Of a DNA stretch of 64,000 nucleotides, positions 47,907 to 60,261 are shown one piece after another (position 1 is the stretch's first letter; every line of letters begins with the position of its first letter). Where the stretch lies: contig OY727103.1 of the NCBI GenBank assembly GCA_963402885.1, positions 5,494,501 to 5,558,500 on the forward strand, in the 5' to 3' direction. Both the position numbers and the translations under genes were made by a program. Under the pieces are notes generated by a model. That model made no database searches. It was not told where the DNA came from and saw nothing but the letters and a program-made list of their open reading frames with translations. Source of the DNA: Antedon bifida. Lineage: Eukaryota > Echinodermata > Crinoidea > Comatulida > Antedonidae.

Positions 47907-47959
47907 CGGCGTTCTTGCTGACGTCATATTTTTGTCTACAATTAGAATTGGGAATTTCC
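47907..47959 (+). promoter_or_regulatory. MYND gene 3 promoter module
   Basis: GGCGGCGTTCTTGC, a perfect CRE TGACGTCA at 47919-47926 and the canonical kappaB decamer GGGAATTTCC at 47950-47959, ending 74 bases before the ATG at 48034. The order and spacing match genes 1 and 2. Confidence 0.55.
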
Positions 47960-48033
47960 AATTTACAACTAAAACGCTTAGCTTGCAACAATCAAATACA
48001 GTAATACAGTACTGTTTTGGGAATAACATCAAC

Positions 48034-50162
48034 ATGGATGTCGAACAAGGATTATGTTGGCGTTGTGAGGATAAAATATCGGAAAAGAAGTGTTCTAGAT
48101 GTAACATTGCTGAATATTGTGGAGAACAATGTATGGAACGTGATAAGCTGAGACATCAGGTTGAATGTGATATGTGGAATAGAAACAGACAGTGTTTCGT
48201 ATGTTCGAAAAGGACAAACTGCTTATCGGTATGATATAATATAAGCCTCTATTTTATATTTGTTTAAAAAAGTGATGACATAATGGTAGTCGTTGCACTC
48301 TAAATTAGGAAAGTACGTATGTATGTATTTGAATTACCATGCATTAGTAGTATATAGTACAGCTGTATATCTATAGTGTAGTGCTTACCGTGGACTGCAT
48401 GTTAGGAAGTATGAACAAGTGTGGTAGGTGGGGTTGGTCGCCTAATGTAAGGCCGTATTATTCAACATCGTCACTCGTTTTTCCGAGAAAACTGCCCTAA
48501 CCATCACTGTTTTGATCTTTATTATAGTGTGCTGCATGTTGTGAAATTGACTACTGCGGTAAGAAATGCCAGAAGGCCGATTGGAAGCGTCACAAACCAT
48601 CGTGTAAACAAGTTCAAAAGGCTTTTCCCGATCTTGTTAATATGTACCGTTTTTGGTCGGGTCCTACAATAGAATATTGCCCTGAATACTTTGGCTGTAC
48701 CATTGCAGTTGATGTTTTGAAGTTGAACGTAAATGAGGCCAATTCTTCAGAAGATTTAGGAAGATCACTCGAAAAAGATTACAGTGTGCTGTTTGCTGAT
48801 GTTGGGGACTTGCGAAATGTACTTCTCACAACAGCGTCACTCCCAAAAGACTTCACTGGTCATGTAAGGTATACATTGACAGACATCAGTCCATTTGTTA
48901 TGGCAAGGAATGTACTCTTCATCTACATGATGGTAACTCAAAGTTCAAGAGATGCCATTGAAGAGACCGTTACTAATATCTGGTACTCTCTTCAACTACC
49001 CGATAACGATTTTCATTTTCTAGTATCCATGCTGAAAGAGCTAGTTGATCATGATGCTGATTCTCTAAAGGCTAAAACGTCTGATGAATTGCTTCTTGAT
49101 AAAGAGAATCTATCGAAAATAAAAGAAGTTTGGAAGAAGTGGTTGGATCTACAATGCGATATCAGCAAATTTGATTCAATCGATTTGGTTGGGCAGAGAA
49201 CAGACTTGTTTAGGAATGGCATTTGGTCCAGTAACTCGCAAGGTGCATCTTCTTATTGCCAATCAGTCCCAGAAAGACATGGCGAGTCGACCGCTAACTA
49301 TTTCATCAACGGACTGTTCTTGAAACATGACGTCGACGGTATTAAATTACAATTTGATAATCCTACACTTACAGGACCTCCGTTACCAGCAAACCGGCGG
49401 GGTGCCAACACAAATCAGCAATTTATACCAGAGACATGCAACTTCGAATATTGCATTCCTTCTGATAACTTTCCATTCCGTGGATGGGACTACATCCGAG
49501 CAAGTAAAATGTTTAAAAATGAAGATTCCATTGTCGATCTATTTCATAGTTACATTACGAGTGTTGTTCGAAATGCGATGTCTTTTATCCAAAACCACCA
49601 GATAAGTTTTAACTGTTTTGTGAAAGAATGCACTACGCTATGTAAAGACGTTGCGATAAAGCATGACCGCATTATGGCATCGAATGTTGCAGATTTCATT
49701 GGCGATAAGCAACTTCTTTCATCAATGCGTCCTCTTATAAGTGAAACTAATAAACATGCAGTTCTTATTATGCAAACAGTACATTGGGTAGAGTTGATTC
49801 CGCAAGCAAACATACGCAATAAACTTACTCGTGAGAGGTCAGATCAGCTTGTAGCCGTCGCCAGAGCAGACACTGGTCGCCAAGATTTAAAACAATTACA
49901 ACCCTTTGAATACTTTGATAACACTTTGTTGTTTATACGTTATTTACGTGCTTTATTTACAGCGGTCACAGAGGAAAGTGATTTGTTGAGTAAAAAAGTA
50001 AATATTCAAAATGTTCCTTCTTCTAGAAGTAGTGTAGAAGGATTTAAATTGAGAGATTTCACAAAGGGTCTAAACAAGGTTATTCCATTTCGATATCGCC
50101 TGAATGCCAGAATGTGCAATCTTCAGTCGGATCATCTAAGGAATCTTGAATGGTATCTGTAA
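48034..50162 (+). CDS. double MYND zinc finger / DUF4470 protein, paralogue 3
   Basis: Exons 48034-48228 and 48528-50162, phase 0, 609 aa. Finger 1: CWRC..CSRC..YCGEQC..H..C. Finger 2 is split at the same point (CFVCSKRTNCLS | CAACCEIDYCGKKC..H..C). The DUF4470-like region AVDVLKLNVNEA, DYSVLFADVGDLRNVLLTTA, TDISPFVMARNVLFIYMM is followed by the shared family tail (FRGWDYIRASKMFKNEDSIV, FKLRDFTKGLNKVIPF). It is the most diverged of the three: Trp replaced by Ser at the exon junction, GDVGDL changed to ADVGDL, a shortened inter-finger spacer and a different 320-480 region. The frame is fully open. The role is unknown; co-regulation with its neighbours is inferred from the shared promoter boxes. 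Confidence 0.88.
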
Positions 50163-52470
50163 AGTATTGGTGTAGACTTGTCTAGGCTTACTTACTGTAT
50201 ATTTTAGTTCGCTTGAACTAGGCCTAATATCAGAAATCAGACCGTATCGTAGGCCTATTGATCATCTTTATAGGCCTACTACGGCATTAGCTATTCAAGG
50301 TGTCTTGCTTACACTGTAAGCTTACTTGCTGGATAAGTATAGTTCACTGGCTCGCTTGAATTGAGCCTTTAATTAAACAACACCGTACAGTAGGCCTAAG
50401 TTGACAATCGTACGAATAAGCAACATTAACTATAAACTGAGTCAATGTGCTTTGAACTGTTATGGTTTTTCATCGTGTAGGGTGCGAGTGTATGTTTCGG
50501 GCGGTGTTTAAAGCCCTACTACCAGTAGGCCTGTTAATGATAATTATACCATAATACGCACATACGCACGTAATACAGAACAAACATGTTCCAGGTTCAC
50601 TCATTTGATTTATATTTAGTCGTCTCAAAACAATAAAATACACAAACATAATACATATTATGAGACAGGGCAAACCAAAATGTCTTTGAGTAAGAATGCT
50701 ACAGCACTAATTAAGTAAATACTGATTACAATGCTAATTATAATTCCCAGGTGTATGTCCTAACATGTATTTCATCCTACATCTTTCATTCTCAGTACCA
50801 ACGGTTTAATAATATGCCTTGCATGTGTATTTGCGTCCCGAAGGCCTGCAGTATAGCCTACTAAACGTAAAGTATGTGTGAAAAATTGCAGGTAGTAGGC
50901 CTACACCTGTAGCCTACACGTTGTTGTTAGTTTGTAATTATTGGATTACAATTGATAGTATTTACTTACTTGAATTTGCTTTTACCATCTTACAGTCTGA
51001 TTTTCAATCCGGTATAAATGCTTTCTAATCGAGAATTAAAGAAGGATTGACACCAGACATTGAAGAACCAAATGCGTGCGTGGAAAACGATTCTAATATC
51101 CCGCCGCGCGGTGGTAGTAGCGGTTTGACATAGGGCAGTTCACGGCTGAGTGAACATAACTGATGTGGAGTTAAAGGAAGAGGGCGATATATTCAACATG
51201 AAATAAAACTGCAACATGTTTACTGCCATACATGCCTACATCGACGGGATACAATTATTCATTGACTAGGCCTAGATTAATTTTATTTAAATAAACCATA
51301 CTGTACATTATTTAAATTTATATTAGAATTATTATAATTATTTAGTGATCAATAAAGTTAAAATAGAAAACAATATAGTATTCTTCATCTGTGGTAAAGG
51401 ATATAACAACCGTAGCGATATAGAATAACTTTATTTGGCACTGACTCTATATGTAGGCTATGTATTCTGGTCATATAGACAACGCCACCACACGATGGGT
51501 GTCGTCTGTTCGCTCATAAAAGGTAATGATTGGTCGGGGAATGTTACGTCATGCGCAATTTAGATTGAAGGTTATGAATGATGAAATAAGTTTTTTTCAC
51601 CGGTGTTTTTTTATTGATACATTTTAAATTTTGTATATATATTTTTGGATATTTTATTGAAATATTATATTTCATCTTAATGTGCTACGTGGTAAGAGGG
51701 GGACAAACATTGTTAGTGAAACTCTAGGACTAGAACCATGATTCCGCACGTAACAAACAGCTGATCCTCGAATGTAACACGAGTATAACACGCGAGGCGA
51801 TGGTTGTATTGTATGTACTATTATATCATCGGCATTCTATTGTTTAAAAGTCGAATGTAATTTAATTGTTTACATATTGCTTTTATAGATGAAACTTTCT
51901 ATTTTGAAATGTATGAAGTTGTAAAACAAAACAACAAAATAATGTAAAATTGAAATAGATTTTATGTAAATTTATTCATAAAATGGTACGATCTTCTCCG
52001 GATACAGCAACATAAATACATAGCAAACGCACACCATTTACAGAGTCAAAAACAGTGACATCATTTAATTAAACTAATTATAAAACTAGGCCAGCTTTTT
52101 TAGAACCATACAAAAACAACAAAAAATATTTATTTTTTAAACCCCATTATGTTGCCAGTATTAAAGAAGATTAAATCTAAGACATGCAAAAGTTATTCAC
52201 CGTCTATTTTTCCCTTGAATTTGCTACCTGGATTGTTCCATTGAATTGCGTTGACAGGAATTTGTCTTCAGAACCATTCTAGTAAAAGGTTCTAGTTTGA
52301 ATGTAATTGTATATTAGAAAACAGTTTATATATTTGGTAAAGTTTGCAGCAAGTCAATCAGAAGTCAATCAGAGGTCAATTTGTGTGTGAACGCGATGTT
52401 AGTTTCCAGAATCGGTCGTTTTGTTTCTTCAGCGCAGAATCATGTTTTTCTTCAGCTGCTGTAAAGTATG
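50163..52470. other. intergenic DNA between MYND gene 3 and caveolin A
   Basis: No gene is recognised. TAGGCCTA-type octamers are dense at 50210-50530. The sequence just before 52471 is the caveolin A 3' flank, including a small AAGTCAATCAGA duplication near 52350. Confidence 0.5.
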
Positions 52471-53779
52471 CTAGGCGTTGGTCACCCTTATGTCACTTAA
52501 GACCCTTCCGCACGCCTCAAAGCACGGATCGCAACATGTCCTCACACAAGCTCCATAGATGATCTTGATAGACTTCAACCAGACCATGTACATACTAATG
52601 CATGGAGTGATGACCCAGATGTGAAGAAACGAGAGGTAGGCAAACTCACAACCCCAGAAGAAGGCATAAGGAACTCCGTAACAAAGTGCGAATAAAGTGT
52701 AAGCGATGTCTCTGGAGCAGGTAAAGCATTTGTGAGCTAGCTTCCATACACACTGCGGACTGTGGACACCGTCTGGTTCAGCAAGTACGTCTTCAAATCC
52801 AACCTAACAACAAGAACAATAATAATTTTACGATTAAAACACTATTTTCATATTCACAAACATTTCATTTGAATTTCTTCATCAACCTCTCTGTAAAACG
52901 ACGAAAGTCAAAAAGGCTGAAGATAACTGATATAGTTCTATTGTAAAAACCAACAAAATAAGTTTTGTTTTTCGCACTTTCAATGCATAACAATACGATT
53001 ACATATTGACAAGTACGTCTCCAAAGTTATAATTAATTTGAATGATTTAATTGTATGTGGACAATTCAGCATAGTTATCAATACTAGATTTTGTGTTAGA
53101 GCAGATTATATATTCTAAAACTCTGTCTACACTATCGAACTAGTTTGACAAAAAAGTGTGGTAGTGATATGCTTAATGGTAGTGATATGACATCATCATG
53201 TCCGTATATGGGCACATCACATTTTGCTGTCACATAAAGTTTGATAGTTTAGACAGAGCTTTAGAAACTGAACCTGAGATATGATTGTTAATGAAATCCA
53301 CAACTGGAAAATGCTAATTGTACTAATTAGTAGGCCAACCAAAGCCAACTCCAGCGTATAAATGATAGGCCTCGTGGGCCTACTTAAGCTCTAGGCTTCT
53401 AGTAGTACTAGACTATAAGTCATGCCTATTCCTATTTACAAATATACGTTTTCTTTATTGTATTAGGCCTACTGTTTGTTGATGTATTTCAATAATTTTT
53501 TTAAACTGTCGCCAATACGAGACTATATCAGAAATCAGAAATCATGTTATATGCCATGAGCCCAGGTTTCGTTATTAGAGATTACAAAGAAAAAGATTTA
53601 TTACTATAATATATCTATCAATCAATGTGATGGTGTTCCTACAATGGAGATGAAACATTTCCATACGAAATAAAAGTTCACATAAAGTATGATGATAATA
53701 ATAAAGATACACATACCTGTACATGGGCGTTAATTGAACTAGGATCTCTGTTGAACATATCAAGCGGGGCTGGATCCAT
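52471..53779 (-). CDS. caveolin paralogue A
   Basis: Hairpin membrane protein of caveolae. Exon 1 is 53779-53717 (21 codons) and exon 2 is 52803-52471; the splice is phase 0 with a GTATGT donor, giving 131 aa. Exon 2 opens VGFEDVLAEP (caveolin signature, Ile to Leu), then a scaffolding-like QCVWKLAHKCFTC (38-50) and a hydrophobic hairpin (LFALCYGVPYAFFWGCEFAY; LSFLHIWVITPCISMYMVW) with the conserved FLHIW and TPCI. The C-terminus is cysteine-rich: CVRTCCDPCFEACG, ending RVLSDIRVTNA. The N-terminus before the signature is only ~23 residues against ~65 in human CAV1. The promoter differs from that of paralogues B and C. It faces paralogue B head-to-head across 2.6 kb. Confidence 0.9.
53116..53263. 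mobile_element. foldback MITE family 1, copy 7
   Basis: TAAAACTCTGTCTACACTAT at the left and GTTTAGACAGAGCTTTA at the right, with TA on both sides. It lies inside the caveolin A intron (52804-53716). Confidence 0.85.
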
Positions 53780-56230
53780 CTTGGCTATTTATTTGTGTAA
53801 AATATAAATACAAAATCAATGCCTGCTTTTACCGAGTATTGCCAGATTCACACTGTTTCATTCTTGAAGTTAGAACTTGCAAAAAAGCTGAAAATGGACG
53901 AAGGTGAGTTGTGAATTCCACTAATTGGAATTAATAGGATTCGTAATTTAAATTAAATATATACATTGTGTTAATAATAATTAAATTATTCTAAAAATGT
54001 GTATAGATTGAGTATGAATAATCTTATAATTTTAATTTAATAATTGTGTAAAATTAAAAATAAAATGTTTGATCGAAACATTTCTTGGTGTTTGTTTTAG
54101 CAACGCGCTTTATGTTTTCTCCTATCTCTAGGACTCATGATAACGACGTACTTAACAGTTTTATTTTGTTCCACAAATGACAATAGGATTAGCAGACCGA
54201 AAATTTCGTAACTTAGTGAAATATTCTTTAGAACCCCAAAACAAAATAAAAAGAAAAAGAAGGCATTACGTAGTGTTACAGCAGTTAACACCTATAACTA
54301 GTAGGTCCTACTGTTTTAAATAGACTAGACCTAACTAGTTAGTAACTAGCTAGTAACTGAACAAATCTAAAATATACAATACCATACATTTCACAACTTA
54401 AATTGGCCTTATTTCTAATTTTTGTTATGCTTGGTTTAGAATGTGGTTTCAAATATTAACAAATATTTTATTTTCATTTTTTATTATAAATATTCTATTG
54501 TGTACATCTAATTTCTATTTTTTCTAGGTTCCGTGGTTTAAAATGTATTATATTTAGAATATTATTTAGAATTTGGAAATTCACACCTCCTTCCCAAATA
54601 ACATGACCTAAGAAGCGAACTCATAAAGTGCGGACATTGCTTCTTGTGGATACCAGCATAATATTGAACGATTTTTGTTATATATGTTACTAGTTAGGTA
54701 CTATATAGTTGATTTTAAAAGGAAAGCATATTTGTTTTTCGAGAAAAATTGTTTGTATTTGTGTTAAATATAAAACCGTGTTTCAATTAAAAACGTATAG
54801 GTTTAATACTGATCACATAAGGTGAGATATTTTTAGCATTGTATTTACTAATTCTTGACGATTTCTCACCGTGGCAACTGTCAATTACCTCTGTAGCGAT
54901 AGATAACATATGACATCATAACACTTTTTACGTAGTTTTTTATGTTAAAAAACAGTGCTCAAATCTTTTACAATTTCGCTTACACAACCCGTAATTGGGG
55001 AGTTGTGATATTCAATAAGAATTTGTTACTATAGATATTAAGAATGAATGGGTATATTGTTAGCGTTAATAATAGGATTAGCGTAGTGTAAGATCGATTG
55101 AAAATAGTAGTCATGGAAATTGAATAGATAATAAAGAATAACAGTTGTGAATTATACTACAGATACTGGGCAATAACCTGTGTCTAGCATTACAAAAAAC
55201 TCGCTAGATTTAAAAAAACTGCAAACACAGTGATCATCAACCTTTTTTCATTTGAAAACCGTCAAACACTCACATACTATTAGTTCATGATCTTTTAAAG
55301 CTCTGTCTACACTATCAAACTTTATGTGACAAAAATGTAATGTGCCCATATATGGACATGATGATGTCATATCACTGCCATATTTTGGTAACAAACTAGT
55401 TTGATAGTGTAGACAGAGCTTGAGAACTGTATGTGTTCATCGGATTTTTCAGACTTGTTGAACAGGAGAATCTTACTAATTATAAGCCTAGTAAGTCAAA
55501 TTCTCTTAGTATAATGTAATTAGTTTGACCATTAATGACACACCTTTAGAATTGTACACCTTTGGAACTACTTTGTAACTAACTAGTAACTATAGCTGAC
55601 TTAGTAAATAGCCAGTAACTGAACAATATTCTAGGCTTAATATATAAAAGTGTCCTTTTGTTTCTAGTTCGTTTCAAGGTGAAAGGTGTCCCCTTAATAG
55701 GGTGTCCCTGAATAGAGTTGGCTGTAGTAAAGGCCTATTAATGTATTTTTATAGTTCGTTTCAGGAAAGTGTCCCGGGTTATAAGGGCGTTTCTTACGTC
55801 TTTGGTATAATTGTGCTACCAGTATACGTATATTATACAAACACATCTTCAAATACCTACAAATCAAATTACTTCGCTTACAATTTAAATATTATTCATT
55901 GCTGTTTATCATGCATAAATAATTTTAATAAGATTGGATAGGTGAACATAATAATATAACTGATTGAATACTAGTTTATTTTGATATAAATAGCGTTCAC
56001 CTTGGTAACAAAATAACGGAACTATGGATTTGTGAGATATTCTACTTTTGGGTATGTTCGATTATTTTCAAAACTATTGTTTTGAAATGTTAACAGAGCT
56101 TGGAAAAATTGATCTATTTTCATAGTAGTCAAAATTGGAAGTGCAGCCAATTACAGTATCAATAAAAACAATAGTGTATTGTTTGAACTAAGTCTAATGA
56201 GCGTTCGAGAGTAAGTCAATTCTGAGGTGT
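53780..56230. other. intergenic DNA between head-to-head caveolins A and B
   Basis: Promoter side of both genes. A TATA-like TATTTATATTTT lies ~30 bases upstream of the caveolin A ATG on the - strand. The rest is AT-rich, with a MITE (55296-55421) and a TACAGTAG-family fragment with GTGTCCCCTTAATAGGGTGT (55675-55785). No gene is called. Confidence 0.5.
55296..55421. mobile_element. foldback MITE family 1, copy 8
   Basis: TAAAGCTCTGTCTACACTAT at the left and TTTGATAGTGTAGACAGAGC at the right. This is the cleanest pair of termini in the window. The interior is shortened to ~80 bp. Confidence 0.9.
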
Positions 56231-56237
56231 AATAATA

Positions 56238-56380
56238 ATGGAATGTTCCATCGATTTTTATTTCACCGCCAACGACGTAGTTACGAGGGACGCCAGGTGA
56301 TTATAGAAAACACATGCAACACTAAACATTGCTACATCGACAGCAGAATCAACTTAGCTCCGACAATTTATTTAATTACT
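56238..56380 (+). promoter_or_regulatory. caveolin B proximal promoter shared with paralogue C
   Basis: ATGGAATGTTCCATCGATTT at 56238-56257, then TTCACCGCC, TAGTTAC, ACACATGCAAC and CAGAATCAACTTAGCTCC. All recur in order upstream of caveolin C on the - strand (62386-62405 and onwards). GGAATG is a TEAD-type core, and GAATGTTC is also a two-pentamer heat-shock-like site. Which, if either, is used is unknown. Confidence 0.5.
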
Positions 56381-56412
56381 TTTATCTTGTAACATAAAAT
56401 AAAAAATTCGCC

Positions 56413-57409
56413 ATGGATCCAGGAGAAATTGACATGCAAAACAGAGACCCAAGCAGTATAAACGCTCATGTCCAGGTAAGTTGTAGTTTTAGTAGTTTTA
56501 TTTCAAAGTTTTTGTTGCTATGGTGTTGCATTTAGTCTAAAAAAATAAGATAAAAATAAAACTGCCTAGCAACAAGTTGTCTTTGATTGTCAGTACTTTT
56601 GTTTTGTTTTATATTAATATTATTATTATTATATGCTATGTTTTAATGAATATCATTGTTAATAATCGGTTTCGTAGTGACAGTTTTCGTGCAAAAATAC
56701 TTTAGTTAGAAAAAGTGGAAATAAAGTAATGGATATTCATCGGAAAAAATAAAACGTATTGAAGCGTATATCAATTGCGAATGCACGCACAGATTAAAAC
56801 GTTGCAGCATAAATAAAATAACTGGTTTAACAGAAGTTGTTATGTTATAATCAACGCTTATATATTTTAGTACAGGGCGTATTTTAGGTCAATTATGTGT
56901 GTGTTCGGCAAATTATCTTAACATTAATATGAATTTGATATAATTTCAACTGAATTAATCATATTCGATAATAATATAATTGTTTACAGTATTGAGATTT
57001 TCGTAAATAAAAACAAATGTCTATGTTATTATTAGCTTCTTCAGTATCAATTATTCTATTATCTATTTTTTACTAGGTTGGATTTGAAGACGTAATTGCT
57101 GAACCCGATGGTGTCCATAGTCCGCAGTGTGTATGGAAGTTAGCTCACACATGCTTCACATGCGCAAGAGACATCGCCTACACTTTATTCGCGCTTTGTT
57201 ACGGAGTTCCTTATGCCTTCTTCTGGGGATGTGAGTTTGCCTACCTCTCGTTTCTTCACATTTGGGTCATCACTCCATGCATCAGTATGTACATGGTCTG
57301 GTTGAAGTCTATCAAGATCATCTATGGAGCTTGTGTGAGGACATGTTGCGATCCGTGCTTCGAGGCGTGCGGGAGATGTTTCAGCGATATACGGGTTACG
57401 AAAGCTTGA
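56413..57409 (+). CDS. caveolin paralogue B
   Basis: Exon 1 is 56413-56475 (donor GTAAGT); exon 2 is 57077-57409; phase 0; 131 aa. Signature FEDVIAEP at residues 24-31. Scaffolding-like segment QCVWKLAHTCFTC 38-50. Intramembrane hairpin ~58-96 with the invariant Pro of YGVPY (P66). C-terminal CVRTCCDPCFEACGRCFSDI with six cysteines within 16 residues (107-122), more than the palmitoylated cysteines of vertebrate caveolins. The role inferred from the family is membrane curvature and caveola formation through oligomers at the plasma membrane. The N-terminus is very short, with no counterpart of the CAV1 Tyr14 region. A hairpin repeat (57551-57582) lies in the probable 3' UTR. The start ATG is in an ACC-like context (CGCCATGG). 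Confidence 0.93.
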
Positions 57410-57550
57410 TAGCCTCCAAATGTTTCCACCAAGTCTTTCACCGATTCCAGATTTATCTGTACATTATTCGATGCTCTATACTTGCCCAGTCAAGTTTTCC
57501 AATAGACAATTATACACACATATTTAAACAAAGAAACTTGTTTTGATAAA

Positions 57551-57582
57551 CCATGGAGAAATAAGTTAGGATTTCTCCATGG
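57551..57582. repeat. CCATGGAGAAAT hairpin, second copy
   Basis: CCATGGAGAAAT, loop AAGTTAGG, ATTTCTCCATGG. Same arms as the hairpin at 18200-18237. It lies 142 bases after the caveolin B stop, so it is probably transcribed. Confidence 0.85.
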
Positions 57583-59814
57583 ATAAACTATTACGGTACT
57601 TATTATACAAGGGACCATGTCAAAAATATTCTATTCTGACTGTAGTGACTTTTTTACAACAATATTGTATTATTTGAGTCTGTTCCAATGTAGAACTTGA
57701 TGAATAAGTCAATGAAAAAAAACAATGTTTATAATTACTCAAAAAAGCTTGCTAAATAGATCATTATATAGGTAAAAAATAAACAATATTTTTATAAGAA
57801 GTAATGAACTTACTATTCTCTGCACCATGATTTCCAATTTTCATTAAGCTGAGGTGATAAGGGCAATATTCAATAGTAGCCTACAAGAAAAAGAAAATCC
57901 GTGTATAAAATTGCGTTGTGAATAGACCTACATATAATTAGCTAACAAACGATTAGTACACCGTAGCCTATATATTGTATTCCATTTCTGACAGGGTTCC
58001 ATTTGTAAAGCATTTCCTAGTATTAACTACCTCCAAAATTGAAACTTAGTGTTTTGTTAAGTTAAGAAAATGCAAATGTGCTTGTAATGTTTATAGTAGC
58101 TTAACTGTTCGTTAAGAATTGATTATCATTTGTTTTTTTTTTTAATTATCTGGTTTGTGTTTTATGAACAACAAAAGTGAAATGTATAGGCCTAATTGCG
58201 ATATTGCAAACTTCTCTACATGCTGTAGGCCCTACTTGCAATCAATTATGTATTTCGAAATGATAAAACGATTACATTATTTTCTTTTAAAAAGTATGTC
58301 TATACTGTTGCACGTATTAACATTATAATTTGTCTTCATTTATATGGGTTATGTTTGTATAAAATAAATTATTCTGTTCTAATTATGTTTTTTTTTCTTC
58401 TCTTTTTCTCGTGTTCGTAGAACTAATAAATAAGCCGTGAGTGTGAGCATTTATTCTACATAGGCCTAAACAAAAATGAATGCGATGATTAGTCCCCTGT
58501 ATAGATTTGATTGAACCGCAGCATGCATATGACAGAATGGCTGGATGACGAACAAATCGAATCATTTTTGTTTGTGTTGCCAAAAAGTGTGGTAAACTTT
58601 CTTGACGAAATGGTATACTGAATCCACATTCACGTTGCCGGAAGCTGAAGAAGTGTTTTCAAAATCTTTATTCATAGTTTTTTTTTCTTCAAAAAGCTAA
58701 ATATCCGAATTGTTAAAATTATACAGGCCTAATTTTGTTCATATTCATTATTGAAATATGCTTTTCGAGAGGTTCCATAAAAATAGAGTAATACTCTACT
58801 CTAAAAAGATGATACGATATTTTCATTATTATTTTGAATCTACTAATATTCTGAAATTCGTATTCTCTGGGAAAAAAATGTAATAGGCCTATATGTTGAT
58901 TTAATAACCGGACTGACCATCACATGAAGTATTCTCCTATTTAGGCCTATATTAGGCCTAATAATAGTTTACTCATGGAGAGACACACAGGCGCGATCAG
59001 CCTAAAATGTCTCAAGATCAAGGTATGCGACAAACAAATTGAAATTTAGATAAACGACTTGCCTAACAGATGATGAAAACACCATTAGGCCTATGTTTTA
59101 GTTTTGTCTTATAGCAATATCAGAAAAAAATAACCCCGCCAAAAAATATAGTAGGCCTAGTGATTAACCCGCGTACACCCTACTTGGTGGTCGTGTTGTA
59201 ATTGTATTGTAGTCGAGGCAACTCCTCAATTTGTTTCAGTTAATTGATTGGGAGAACCCTGGCTAGTTAGCTTTGTGAAAAGGAACACAGGGGAGACAAT
59301 TAATTTCTTAAGCCCATTGTTATAATCGAGTTGTAACAGTTCCGTTGCTACAACACCGTTGCTATAGCCTTTTGTTTTCCTAGAGATACGATCAACAGTG
59401 TGAATACGTTGCTAAAGTAAAAGAAATCGACCAGAGAAATAGTTACAATTATGGATGAATGAAGCTGTACAATAACAGGTGAAAACAACACTTAACACGG
59501 TGATCCTGACGTAGAAAAAGTTTCATGAACTCTACGACGCCGAAAGACAGGTCGATTTCAAATAACACTACGCTACTATGTTTTTTTTAAGAACCATTCT
59601 GTGATAAATTTCGGACAATTATAAGAGAAAAAATAGAAAAAAAGATTGAATTTGTAACAATTATAACATTGTTTTGTTATTAAATCAAGAATAATTATTT
59701 TTCAAAACAAAATAAAGAAGTAATAATAGATAAATAAAAGCACTGGACTGCGGCCATGTCAAAGAAGAAAAATAATATATTTAAAAACCGTTATAACACA
59801 GTATTTTATAACTT

Positions 59815-59885
59815 CAAAGGCAAATTACTGAAAAAATGACAATGGTGTGGGTATCAGTAGGGGGATCTCAATGGAGATACAAAAA
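59815..59885. repeat. dispersed repeat shared with 63665-63730
   Basis: CAAATTACTGAAAAAATGAC, AATGGTGTGG and TCTCAATGGAGATACAAAA recur in the same order and orientation at 63665-63730 (CAAATTCCTGAAAAGATAAC, AATGATGTGG, TCTCAATGGAGATACAAAA). The pair brackets caveolin C. Confidence 0.6.
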
Positions 59886-60261
59886 AAAAGCGAAAAGCTA
59901 AATCAAAACGATAACTTTATATAAATACTTTTCTTGAATTTGTTTTTGTCATATTGTTTAGGCTTAAATATAACAGCTGACAACCAGAAAGTATTTAATT
60001 TATTTTATTTTCCCATTCTTTCGCTATTGTTGCACAGTAAAAAGAGAAAGTTTTATGTTGATGACTATGATGATGATAATAATAATTCAGAAAATAATAC
60101 ACGATTGATATTCATATAAATGCATTAATTCATTATGTTCATTTATTTCAATATTGCAAAATACAATTCTGCTAACAACCCCATGGGCTTAATAATGACA
60201 CAAGTGTATATCTTATACAAAACTTATGACCCTGTGAAGACATTCATCGTCTGTAAAAAGA

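Noticed and set aside
53894-53906. Mini-exon-like ATGGACGAAG followed by GTGAGT, 115 bases from caveolin A exon 1
   Set aside because: A plausible divergent first exon, but no downstream coding exon on the + strand could be recognised before caveolin B.
57262-57546. 94-codon frame overlapping caveolin B exon 2
   Set aside because: It is a shadow of the caveolin coding sequence in another frame.
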